From NCBI GenBank assembly GCA_017412325.1, contig JAFPYE010000163.1, positions 1 to 8,705 of the forward strand: a stretch of DNA of 8,705 bases, read 5' to 3'. This DNA comes from Kiritimatiellia bacterium. GTDB lineage: Bacteria > Verrucomicrobiota > Kiritimatiellia > RFP12 > UBA1067. A program made the translations under genes and the position numbers. This document shows, piece after piece, positions 1 through 6,745 of this stretch; within the stretch, counting starts at the first letter, position 1, and each line of letters opens with the position of its first letter. The notes beneath the pieces are model-generated. The model saw only the letters and a program-made list of their open reading frames with translations, searched no databases and was not told the origin of the DNA.

Positions 1-22
1 CGTAGCCTGCCAGTCTTCCCAC

Positions 23-199
23 TTAACCGTCATCGCGCATCTCCGCCTTGAGTTTCCGCAATTCGTCCGACACATCAAAGTCCGGCAACGCCGCCAGCCG
101 CTCGGCTTCTGTCCAGTCAAACGCGGCATCGTTCAGCGCCAGCAGGTCGTCCGTCGCCTCGATGTCGGCCTTGGCCGCCGCTATCGCCTCCTGCGTCAC
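23..199 (-). CDS. small 58-residue protein of unknown function, coupled to the secretin gene
   Basis: I do not recognise this protein. It is acidic and Ala/Asp/Glu/Leu-rich, with a C-terminal segment (DELRKLKAEMRDD) likely to be helical; it has no signal peptide or membrane segment, so it is probably cytoplasmic. The start chosen is a GTG whose last two bases form the first two of the secretin stop (GTGA overlap), with a GGGAG purine run about 10 bases upstream inside the secretin gene. An in-frame reading extends further upstream to 439, but that part is Arg/Gly/Ala-rich shadow of the secretin coding sequence and composition changes sharply at the GTG. The overlap indicates translational coupling as the last visible gene of the secretin operon. 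It could be a small accessory factor or a chance short frame; the tight overlap and ordinary composition favour a real gene. Confidence 0.6.
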   Translation of the reverse strand: MTQEAIAAAKADIEATDDLLALNDAAFDWTEAERLAALPDFDVSDELRKLKAEMRDDG

Positions 200-2856
200 G
201 GTTCCGATTCTCCCAGTTCGTTCAAGAGCGAGCGGTTCTCCGGCTCCGGATTCTCCGGCGCCTCGGCGCGGCTCTCCTTGACCTGCTCGACCAGCTCGCG
301 CAGCTCCGCCTGCTTCTCGGCCTCGGCGGCGCGCGCCTTCTTCTCCTCTGCCTCGATCTCCTCGCGGTGCGCCTCGAGCCAGACCTTGCGCTCCTCCGCG
401 TCCATCTTCTCGAGTTGCTTCACACGCTCCGCCTTCCACTTCTCGATGTCCTGATTCGTCTTGCGCTCCTCGTCCTGCTTCTTCGCCTCATCCTTCAGGC
501 GGCGCATAAGTTCCTTCTTGGAGACGGGGTCGGCCAGCTGCGACGCCGACCAGCCGTTGTCGTCCCACGGACGCGTGTCGGACAGGACGCGCTTGCGGCG
601 CAGCGCCTCCGCCTGGGCCGATTCGGCGTCGTCCAAAACGTAGGGCGTCATGAAGACGAGCAATTCCGAGCGCTCCTCGTCCTGCTCGACCTTTGAGAAC
701 AGCCATTTCCCGACCCACGGGATGTCCTTGAGAATCGGGATGCCCGATTCGCTTTCCGCGACCGTCTTCGTGGTCAGGCCGCCCAGGATGACCGACTGGC
801 CGTTTTCCAGGCTGATGTCGGCAGACATCTTGCGCGTCACGGCGACGTCGATCTGCTGCTCCTCGTAAGTCGTGCCCTTTGGCTGCAGCATGCTCTGCTT
901 GCCGCTGACCTGCGAGTACTCCTCCTCGACCTCCAGCATCACCGTGCCGTTGGGGTTGATCTTCGGCGTGATCTTGAGCGTGATGCCGATTTCCTTGGCC
1001 GTGTAGTTTGGAGAAGGCATTCCCGATCCGTTATATCCCGAAACGGCAGACCAACCCGTCAGGAACTGCCGGTTGGCGGTGGCCTCGATCGTCGCCTCCT
1101 TGTTGTCCACCGTCATCACGATCGGCGACGCGACATATTTGGAGCGCGAATCGTTCTTGGAGGCCTCGACCACCGCCGCGAGGTTGAGCTTGTCGGACTT
1201 CATCAGGTACTTGATGCCGTTGCCGATGGGCGTCACAGCATTCGTCGTTGCGTACACTGCCGCCTCTTTGGCGAACGACCCGAGCTGCGTCGAACCCGCG
1301 CCGCCACCGATCATCTGGCCGTGGTTCATGAACGCCGACGCCGCGACTTTCCCGCCCATCACCCAGTCGATGCCGGTCTTGAGCGTGTCGCCGAGCGAGA
1401 TTTCGATGATGCACGTCTCGATCAAGACCTGCGAGAGCTTCACGTCCATCGACTCGATGATGTTCTCCAGCGTCGGCACCAGCTCCTTCTGCGTCATGAC
1501 GACGAGCCCGTTGATGCGCTTGTCGGCGAGGACCGTCGTGTTCTCCTTGGAGAGTTCGCCCGCCTTCGCCTCGCCCGTGCGCTGGTTCGCGCCCGCGTTC
1601 GTGCGGGTGCTCGCCGTGCTCGTCGTGTTGCGCGTCACGTTCGCGTTGCCGCCCGATTTCGCGTTCGCGTTCTGGTTCGACTTGGAACTCGACTTGGAGT
1701 TCGCCGAATTGCCGATCAGGTCGTTGATCATGTCGCTGACGTCCTCGGCGTCCGCATACTTGAGGCGGTAGACCTTGACGACCGTGTCCGGCGTCGTCTC
1801 CACGTCGAGCTGCTCGATCACCTTGTCGAAGAAGTCCATGTTCGACTTCGAGGTGATGACGATGAGCTTGTTCGAGCGCTCGTCGGCGAGGATCAGCACC
1901 TTGCCCCGGATCATCCCGCGGTCGGCGTCGCTGACGCTCGTGATAAGCGACTCGGCGACCGACGGCGCCGCGGGCGCCGCCTCCTTCGTGTTCGCGCCCG
2001 GCCGCCTCAGGAGCGTGGACGTCTGCGGCGTCGCGCGGTTGGCCGAAGCCGCCGCCGCGTTCTGCTGCGCCTTGCCGCTCTTCTCCAGCTCCTTCTGCGA
2101 CTCGGTGACGATCTGCTCCAGCGCCGTCTTGATCTCCGACGCGCTCGCGTTCTTGATCTGGCGCACGAACACGTTCTCCAGGACCGGCATCGAGATGTCC
2201 ACCGCCTTCGCGATCTCGATGATGCGGTTGATGTTCTGCTGCGTGTCGGTGACGAGAATCGAATTCGTCCGCTCGAACGTCTGCAGCTCGCCGCTCGCCG
2301 AGACGAGGTTCTTCATCATCGGCTCGGCCTCGTCCTTGACCGAGATGTTCTTGAACGGCAGCATCACCGAGACGACCTTGCCCGAGTCCTCGAACGTCGC
2401 CGCCGGGTCCATGATGAGCGGGATGCCCTCCTTCCGGACGCCCTTGCGGGGCAGTGCGCGCACGAACTTCTCGCCGTAGTTCTCGAAGTGGATGCCGTTC
2501 ATCTCGCAGACGACCTCGATGGCCTCGATCTGCTCCTCCTTCGTCAGCTTCTGCCCCGGCCGCGACTGGAGCGTGATCGTCGCGTTCGGCGTCTGCGGGT
2601 CCTTGAGGACGGTGCGGTCGACGAGCTTGCCGTACGTCTCGAACACCATCTCGACGGGCGAGTTGTTGAAGTTGAGGTCGGAGGGCGCCTCCTCCTCGCC
2701 GCCCGCCGCCGACGCGCTGGCCGCCGGTGCGCTCGCCGCCGGCGCGGCAGAAGTGCCGCGGGCGAGGTTGCGGTTGAGGAGCGTGCTCCGCGCCTGGCCG
2801 AACGTCCCGACGACCGCCAGCACCGCGCCCGCAAAGATTCCTATCTTCAGCTTCAT
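196..2856 (-). CDS. secretin (GspD/PilQ family) outer-membrane channel with long C-terminal coiled-coil tail
   Basis: 886 residues. A Sec signal peptide (about 1-22, possible cut after GQA) is followed by an Ala/Ser-rich linker. Periplasmic N-domains follow: an N0/STN-like region at about 60-135, then ring-building repeats at about 160-230, 315-375 and 440-470. The last of these is interrupted by an Asn/Ser/Thr-rich insertion at about 381-435, as is common in secretin loops. The secretin beta-barrel domain spans about 475-742. Its signature is visible near 685-720: GQSVILGGL, then SGIPILKDIPWVGKWLF, and the closing ELLVFMTPYVL. Residues about 745-886 form an unusual, highly charged Glu/Lys-rich tail with predicted coiled-coil character. 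The ATG is preceded by a good ribosome site (GAGGAAGG), and the gene follows the PilO-like gene by 19 bases. It should form the outer-membrane pore of a type II secretion or type IV pilus-like machine; the exact system cannot be decided here. Confidence 0.93.
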   Translation of the reverse strand: MKLKIGIFAGAVLAVVGTFGQARSTLLNRNLARGTSAAPAASAPAASASAAGGEEEAPSDLNFNNSPVEMVFETYGKLVDRTVLKDPQTPNATITLQSRPGQKLTKEEQIEAIEVVCEMNGIHFENYGEKFVRALPRKGVRKEGIPLIMDPAATFEDSGKVVSVMLPFKNISVKDEAEPMMKNLVSASGELQTFERTNSILVTDTQQNINRIIEIAKAVDISMPVLENVFVRQIKNASASEIKTALEQIVTESQKELEKSGKAQQNAAAASANRATPQTSTLLRRPGANTKEAAPAAPSVAESLITSVSDADRGMIRGKVLILADERSNKLIVITSKSNMDFFDKVIEQLDVETTPDTVVKVYRLKYADAEDVSDMINDLIGNSANSKSSSKSNQNANAKSGGNANVTRNTTSTASTRTNAGANQRTGEAKAGELSKENTTVLADKRINGLVVMTQKELVPTLENIIESMDVKLSQVLIETCIIEISLGDTLKTGIDWVMGGKVAASAFMNHGQMIGGGAGSTQLGSFAKEAAVYATTNAVTPIGNGIKYLMKSDKLNLAAVVEASKNDSRSKYVASPIVMTVDNKEATIEATANRQFLTGWSAVSGYNGSGMPSPNYTAKEIGITLKITPKINPNGTVMLEVEEEYSQVSGKQSMLQPKGTTYEEQQIDVAVTRKMSADISLENGQSVILGGLTTKTVAESESGIPILKDIPWVGKWLFSKVEQDEERSELLVFMTPYVLDDAESAQAEALRRKRVLSDTRPWDDNGWSASQLADPVSKKELMRRLKDEAKKQDEERKTNQDIEKWKAERVKQLEKMDAEERKVWLEAHREEIEAEEKKARAAEAEKQAELRELVEQVKESRAEAPENPEPENRSLLNELGESEP

Positions 2857-2875
2857 GTTTTCCGCCCTTCCTCGG

Positions 2876-3418
2876 TTAGTCGCCGCGCATGTAGGCGCAG
2901 GTCAACGTGAACGAACCCTTGAGATACCCCTTCTTGCCGCTCGGCTTGAAACTGATCGCCCGCACGTCGAACATCCCCGCGCCCGAATTCTCCAGCTCGT
3001 AGATGAAATGGACGAGCGATTCGAGCGCGCCTTCCCAGTTCTTCACCTCGATGGGCAGCTCCAGCACCTCGCCCGCCTCGACCTCCGTGCCCGCCTGGCG
3101 GTTGGAGATCTGGATGAAGTTCTTCGCCGCGATCTCGTCCATCTTGGCGAGCCACGTCGTGTCGGTGTTCTTGCCCGCCTCGAAGATCGGCATGCGCGTC
3201 TTCTCCTCCTCGTAGCTTTCGACCCAGCGCGCCTTCTTCGCGATCAGGTTCTGCTCGTCGCGATACTTCTTGCACGCCTTCTCGTAGGCCGCCTTCGCCT
3301 TCGCCCACTCGCCCTTCGGCCCGCCCTGGCGGAAGAACCACAGCCCCGCCGCCGCCGCGTAGAGGACGACCGTCGCCAGGACCGCCAGCACCGCCTTTTC
3401 CTTGAGTCCCGCGCCCAT
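2876..3418 (-). CDS. PilO/GspM-like inner-membrane assembly protein
   Basis: 180 residues. A short cytoplasmic N-terminus is followed by one membrane helix (about 9-29), a coiled-coil-like segment (about 35-75), and a compact periplasmic domain (about 85-180) whose pattern (an LPIEVKNWEGAL strand-helix, then FDVRAISFKPS and GSFTLTCAY strands) fits the ferredoxin-like fold of PilO/GspM proteins. Family membership is inferred from topology, size and position between the PilM/N fusion and the secretin, because sequence identity in this family is low. The ATG shares its A with the upstream TGA stop (TGATG), and a GGAGG site lies 7 bases before it, so translation is coupled. Longer in-frame readings upstream are shadows of the preceding gene. 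Expected role: pairing with the PilN-like periplasmic domain in the inner-membrane platform. The arrangement is reminiscent of the Amuc_1098-1101 cluster of Akkermansia. Confidence 0.8.
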   Translation of the reverse strand: MGAGLKEKAVLAVLATVVLYAAAAGLWFFRQGGPKGEWAKAKAAYEKACKKYRDEQNLIAKKARWVESYEEEKTRMPIFEAGKNTDTTWLAKMDEIAAKNFIQISNRQAGTEVEAGEVLELPIEVKNWEGALESLVHFIYELENSGAGMFDVRAISFKPSGKKGYLKGSFTLTCAYMRGD

Positions 3419-4623
3419 CACTCCTCCTCCGTCTCGAACTTGCACTCGATGTCGAAGCGCTGCTTGCCGCCCTTGCCCGCCGACGGACCCGTCAGCACCA
3501 CGTCCGCGAACGCCTCGGTCGCGATCAACGCGTCCTTCAGGGCGTAGACCTCCGCCGCCTCGTTCGCCTCGCCCGAGAACTTGACGCCCTCTTCGCGGCG
3601 GAAGTTCCAGCTGTTCAGCTCCACGCCGCCGGGCAGGCGGTCGGACACCGCCTTCAGGATCTCCAGCACCCCGCGCGAATGGTCGGAATACTTCTGCATC
3701 AGCTCCACCTTGTCGCGCATCTCCTTCACCTCGCGGTACTTGCGCGCGTGCTCGGCGGAGAGCGTCTTCTGGTGGTTCGTGAGGAAGCCGTAGACGACCG
3801 GCACGCCGAAGAGGACGAGCAGGAGGAGCGCCCAGACGACGCCCGCCGCGACCAGGGACTTCACGAGCTTCGACTTGAAGCGCGTCTCCTCCAGCACCTC
3901 GCGCCAGCTCGCGGGCAGCGCGTCGAGCGTATCCGCCTCCTGCGCGCGCTCGACGAGCCCCGCCACCGATTCCACGGGCGGCGGCGCGAGGCGGCGCACC
4001 GGCGCAAACGCCTCGAGCCCGTCCGCCGCGATGTCGCCGACGAGCACGATCTCGTCCAGCTTCTTCGCGCCGCCGAAATCCTCCGCCTCCAGCAAGGAGA
4101 GCATCAGTTCGCGCCGCAGCTCGCTTTCGGACGAGAGCGCGCGCACCGCGCTCGGCTGCTCGCCGTCCAGCACGAAGAGCGCGAGGTCGTCCGGCTCGCG
4201 GACGAGCACGAGCCGCCGCGCCGCCGCGCCGTTCGCCGCGATCTCGCCCCACTTTTCGCGCAGCGTCCCGAGCGCGCGCGCGTCCACGCGCGTCACGTTC
4301 AGCTTCGCCGCGTCCAGCGCCTCGGCGATGTCGTCGGTGGCGCTTTCGGGGAGCGCCGCCGCGAGGACGACGAGCCCCGCCGCATCCTCGCGCACGGGCT
4401 CGCAGCCGACCGTCAGCGGCTCGTCGGGATAGGGCGAGAGCGCCTGCAAGACCGGCGTCGCGACCGCCACCGGGTCGTCCCGCGACTCCGTCGGCACGCG
4501 CACCATCTTGACCAGGAGACGGCTGAGCGGCAAGGCGAGCACGGCTTCGCCGCGCCGTTCGCCTTGACCGAATACGCTCAACTGGCCGCCCTCGAAGGCG
4601 GCTATCTGGACACTTTCTGCCAT
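3418..4623 (-). CDS. fused PilM/PilN-type (GspL-like) inner-membrane platform protein
   Basis: 401 residues. Residues about 1-240 form a soluble domain resembling the cytoplasmic actin-like half of PilM/GspL, but I see no clear nucleotide-binding signature, as in GspL. One strong membrane helix lies at about 254-282. Residues about 283-398 are PilN-like: a coiled coil (about 286-312), then LEILKAVSDRLPGGVELNSWNF and a GVKFSGEANEAAEVYALKDAL strand-helix unit typical of Fimbrial assembly PilN domains. The single chain thus joins cytoplasmic and periplasmic roles that are split into PilM and PilN in type IV pili. The start is the ATG at 4623: no Shine-Dalgarno is present and a perfect TATAAT lies 10 bases before it, inside the end of the exonuclease gene, so the mRNA may be leaderless. 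It heads the PilO-secretin run. PilN character is clearer than PilM character. Confidence 0.82.
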   Translation of the reverse strand: MAESVQIAAFEGGQLSVFGQGERRGEAVLALPLSRLLVKMVRVPTESRDDPVAVATPVLQALSPYPDEPLTVGCEPVREDAAGLVVLAAALPESATDDIAEALDAAKLNVTRVDARALGTLREKWGEIAANGAAARRLVLVREPDDLALFVLDGEQPSAVRALSSESELRRELMLSLLEAEDFGGAKKLDEIVLVGDIAADGLEAFAPVRRLAPPPVESVAGLVERAQEADTLDALPASWREVLEETRFKSKLVKSLVAAGVVWALLLLVLFGVPVVYGFLTNHQKTLSAEHARKYREVKEMRDKVELMQKYSDHSRGVLEILKAVSDRLPGGVELNSWNFRREEGVKFSGEANEAAEVYALKDALIATEAFADVVLTGPSAGKGGKQRFDIECKFETEEE

Positions 4624-4660
4624 TCAGCAGAATATTATATCATATCCGGCGGATTTTGGG
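4623..4660 (-). promoter_or_regulatory. probable promoter of the pilM/N-pilO-secretin unit, leaderless type
   Basis: On the minus strand a perfect TATAAT occupies 4639-4634, within GATATGATATA (4646-4636), and CCCAA (4660-4656) lies 9 bases further upstream. Only 10 bases separate TATAAT from the ATG, so a transcript starting 6-7 bases after the -10 box would have at most a few untranslated bases. No TTGACA-like -35 box and no Shine-Dalgarno are present. The same composite element lies upstream of the lpxC-like gene. The box overlaps the exonuclease stop codon. Promoter activity is inferred. Confidence 0.55.
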
Positions 4661-5447
4661 CGGCGGGAACCTTCGGCGGCGGCGGCAACCGGCCGTGCTT
4701 CAGGAGGTCGCTGACGATCATCTTGATCTCGGTGTCGAAGTCGCCCTTCAGGATCCACCGCAGGAACGGCGGATCGCTGAGGAGGAGCGACTTGAGCGAC
4801 TTGCCCTTGTTCTTCCCGAAATTGACGAGCAGTTCGCCCTTGTCCCAGCGCAGCTTGCCGTCGCGGTCGACGTTGCGCGGGTCGTGCGGCACGAGGTATT
4901 CGTCCAGCGCGTCCACGTTCTGCGGCAGGACGGGATACTTCGCCAGCTGCGCCTTCAGGACGTCCAGCGTCGCGCGCGCGTCCGCCTCGGCGCCGTGCGC
5001 GCCCGCGTGGTCGCGGCCGAGGTAGAAGCGGACGGCGGCGGTCAGGTCGCGCGGCTCCATGCGGTGGTAGATGCGCTGCACGTCGATGCGGCGGCGCGCG
5101 GACAGCGCGAAGTTCCGGCCCACGCGCGCGAACTCCTCCTCCAGGCACGGGATGTCGTAGCGGTCGGCGTTGAAGCCGGAGAGGTCGCAGCCGTCGAAGA
5201 ACGCGAAGATCTCGTCGGCGTTGTCGCGGAAGGTCGGGCAGTCCTTCACCATCTCGTTGGTGATGCCGTGGATCTGCGTCGTCTCGGGGGGGATTGGCAC
5301 GGTCGGGTTCATCAGCCAGCACTTCTCGATCTCGGTGCCGTCGGGCAGCACCTTGATGCAGGCGAGTTCGATGATGCGGTCGCGGCGCGGGAAGAGCCCC
5401 GTCGATTCGATGTCGAAGACGATGAGCGGTCGGGTCAGGTCAAGCAT
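4635..5447 (-). CDS. DEDDh-family 3'-5' exonuclease (DnaQ/RNase T fold) with ExoX-like C-terminal domain
   Basis: 270 residues, cytoplasmic. The DnaQ-like exonuclease core spans about 7-170. Exo I is VFDIESTG (D12, E14), Exo II is GFNADRYD (D98), and Exo III is HGAEAD (H151, D156), giving the complete DEDDh set of two-metal catalytic residues. A second small domain at about 205-250 (VNFGKNKGKSL ... PFLRWILKGDFD) matches the ExoX-like C-terminal module found on bacterial single-strand 3'-5' exonucleases. This suggests a stand-alone repair or editing exonuclease rather than a replicative epsilon subunit. A proline-rich tail ends at the stop. The ATG at 5447 overlaps the end of the lpxC-like gene by 8 bases, with no Shine-Dalgarno sequence, so translation probably depends on coupling to the upstream gene. 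Its last codons carry the -10 box of the following pilM/N-like gene. Confidence 0.9.
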   Translation of the reverse strand: MLDLTRPLIVFDIESTGLFPRRDRIIELACIKVLPDGTEIEKCWLMNPTVPIPPETTQIHGITNEMVKDCPTFRDNADEIFAFFDGCDLSGFNADRYDIPCLEEEFARVGRNFALSARRRIDVQRIYHRMEPRDLTAAVRFYLGRDHAGAHGAEADARATLDVLKAQLAKYPVLPQNVDALDEYLVPHDPRNVDRDGKLRWDKGELLVNFGKNKGKSLKSLLLSDPPFLRWILKGDFDTEIKMIVSDLLKHGRLPPPPKVPAAQNPPDMI

Positions 5448-6465
5448 AGGTCAGGAGGTCGTTGCGGTAAAGCGCGCGCACGGCGTCGCAGTCGAGCGTA
5501 TGGCCCGCGCGGTACGAAACCACGGTGCCGACGAAGCGGTGCGAGCCGGTGAGCGCCAGGGCCGCCATCAAGTCGAGCGTCGCGCGGTGCCAGACCGGCT
5601 CCAGGAACTTGTCGCCCAAGGGAAAGCGCGGCTCGGTGTAGAAGCGCTTCGGGCCGTGGATGAGGATGTTGCGCTCGTTGTAGCCCCAGTTGCGCGTCGC
5701 CGCGAACAGCTTGCCGACGGTCTTCGCGAGGAGGTACTGCTTGCGCGTCGCGTTCGTGCGCGCGAGCGAGGCGTAGCGGAACGTCTCGGGCGTCGCATCG
5801 AAGAGGACGCGCTCGGCGCCGATGACCGTGTTCCAGCGGATCGCGCAGTCGATGCGCAGGTTGCGTTCGCCGTTTTCCGCGGGCAGGAACAGGAGGAAGT
5901 CGCCGCGCCGCCCGCCGAAGGCGACCGGCTCCTTGACGGTCACGTACGTCGCGTCGTCGGCCTTCTCGACGATCTTGCCGTGCTCCACCGCCTTGATGAG
6001 CGGCAGCGACGACTGGTCGAAGAGCGGCGGGTCGCCGGAGTTGACCTTGAGCACGACGTCGTCGAGCCCGATGCCGTTCTTGAGCGCGATGATGTGCTCG
6101 ACCATGCGCAGGTAGTTGTGCTCCGAGCCGGAACGCAGCACGAGGTTCTGCGCGCTCGTCCACAGGTTCGCGATGTCCACGAAGGTGTCGAGCTGCTCGG
6201 GCTGGTCCAGGCGGCGGATCCACCAGCCGGGCCGCGCGCTCGGCGCGAAAGTCAGCGTCTGCTTGCGGCTCCCCTCGAACGTGCCGACGCCGGCGACCGG
6301 CGCCTCCTGCGCCAGCGTGGTGCGCTTGGCGGGGAACGGCGTCTGCCGCGTCGCCGCGAGCCGCGTTTCGTCGACGGGCTGAACGCGGAAGGCCTCGTAG
6401 GCCGCCGCAATCGCGGCGGCGCTGCCGAAGACAATCCGTCCGATCTTGTAGTCTGGCATCTCCAT
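5440..6465 (-). CDS. lpxC: LpxC family, UDP-3-O-acyl-N-acetylglucosamine deacetylase, with altered zinc-ligand helix
   Basis: LpxC removes the N-acetyl group from UDP-3-O-acyl-GlcNAc, the committed step of lipid A synthesis, in the cytoplasm. From the ATG at 6465 the protein has 341 residues. After an N-terminal extension of about 45 residues, the family pattern starts (KRTTLAQEAPVAGVGTFEG). MVEHIIALKNGIGLDDV matches the E78-H79 motif, PLFDQSSLP matches the ILDGSALPF region, and VVSYRAGHTLD matches the catalytic His265 region. The ligand helix reads EPVWHRATLDLMAALAL: His and Asp are five apart, not four as in HKxxD of E. coli, and the Asp expected four residues after the ligand Asp is Ala. 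An ATG at 6486 is possible, but it lies inside the predicted -10 element, so I prefer 6465 (6459 is also possible). The family call is firm; normal deacetylase activity is less sure. Confidence 0.8.
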   Translation of the reverse strand: MEMPDYKIGRIVFGSAAAIAAAYEAFRVQPVDETRLAATRQTPFPAKRTTLAQEAPVAGVGTFEGSRKQTLTFAPSARPGWWIRRLDQPEQLDTFVDIANLWTSAQNLVLRSGSEHNYLRMVEHIIALKNGIGLDDVVLKVNSGDPPLFDQSSLPLIKAVEHGKIVEKADDATYVTVKEPVAFGGRRGDFLLFLPAENGERNLRIDCAIRWNTVIGAERVLFDATPETFRYASLARTNATRKQYLLAKTVGKLFAATRNWGYNERNILIHGPKRFYTEPRFPLGDKFLEPVWHRATLDLMAALALTGSHRFVGTVVSYRAGHTLDCDAVRALYRNDLLTYA

Positions 6466-6503
6466 GGCTGGTCGGTAGTATATCATATCTCAGGGCGCTT
6501 GGG
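6465..6503 (-). promoter_or_regulatory. probable promoter of the lpxC-exonuclease unit, leaderless type
   Basis: On the minus strand, CCCAA (6503-6499), 9 bases, then GATATGATATA (6489-6479), continuing into a TATACT -10 box (6482-6477) that ends 11 bases before the ATG at 6465. Sequence, internal spacing and distance to the start match the element before the pilM/N-like gene. There is no recognisable -35 box or ribosome site. The element argues for the start at 6465 over the one at 6486. Confidence 0.5.
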
Positions 6504-6550
6504 AGAAACGCGCCGTCTGCAAGTCGAGGATGCGTCCTTGCGGCCGCTCA

Positions 6551-6581
6551 TCTAGATTAGCTAGACGGCTAGTGGACTAGC
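6551..6581. promoter_or_regulatory. CTAG cluster with two inverted repeats, candidate operator (TrpR-like pattern)
   Basis: CTAG occurs at 6552, 6561, 6569 and 6577, that is four times in 29 bases at 9-, 8- and 8-base spacing. Two dyads are formed: TCTAG-N5-CTAGA (6551-6565) and GCTAGT-GG-ACTAGC (6568-6581). CTAG is generally rare in bacterial genomes, and the 8-base repeat of CTAG half-sites is the layout of E. coli TrpR operators (CTAGTTAACTAG). The site lies 86-116 bases upstream of the preferred lpxC-like start. That it is an operator, and for which regulator, is inference. Confidence 0.35.
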
Positions 6582-6620
6582 TGTAACGGAGCGCAGGGCA
6601 AGGCAGAGCGCGTGTGAAGC

Positions 6621-6658
6621 AAAAAGCGCGACGAAGGGCCCGGAGTCGCGCGCTTTTT
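6621..6658. terminator. bidirectional hairpin, possible rho-independent terminator
   Basis: GCGCGAC (6626-6632) pairs with GTCGCGC (6645-6651) around a 12-base loop. The stem is flanked by AAAAA at 6621-6625 and TTTTT at 6654-6658, so either strand would give a hairpin followed by U residues. Leftward it would be a second stop behind the histone-like gene; rightward it would end antisense transcription or a small RNA from the CTAG region. The two-base GC bulge before the T run and the large loop lower confidence. Confidence 0.45.
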
Positions 6659-6707
6659 CGTTCGTCCCAACCGCCTCCGCCCCGTAGCCGCTTCCTCCCT
6701 GAGCGAC

Positions 6708-6745
6708 AAAAAAAGACGCGCCGGTTCCATGGAAACCGACGCGCC
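6708..6745 (-). terminator. rho-independent terminator of the histone H1-like gene
   Basis: On the minus strand a near-perfect hairpin (6745-6715) pairs about 14 positions, including G-U wobbles, around a CCATGG centre. It is followed directly by seven T (6714-6708). It begins 29 bases after the histone-like stop codon, the usual place and form of an intrinsic terminator. Confidence 0.88.

Noticed and set aside
1321..2910. 529-residue Arg/Leu/Asp-rich open frame on the plus strand
   Set aside because: Antisense shadow of the secretin gene, with low-complexity RRR/DDV composition and no motif.
2876..4252. Long upstream extension of the PilO-like frame (458 residues)
   Set aside because: The upstream part is Gly/Arg/Ala-rich out-of-frame reading of the PilM/N gene; a Shine-Dalgarno and TGATG overlap fix the start at 3418.
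3679..5025. 448-residue plus-strand open frame
   Set aside because: Spans the antisense of two real genes and the promoter between them; Arg/His-rich composition.
5170..6555. 461-residue plus-strand open frame
   Set aside because: Antisense of the exonuclease and lpxC-like genes; composition typical of a shadow frame.
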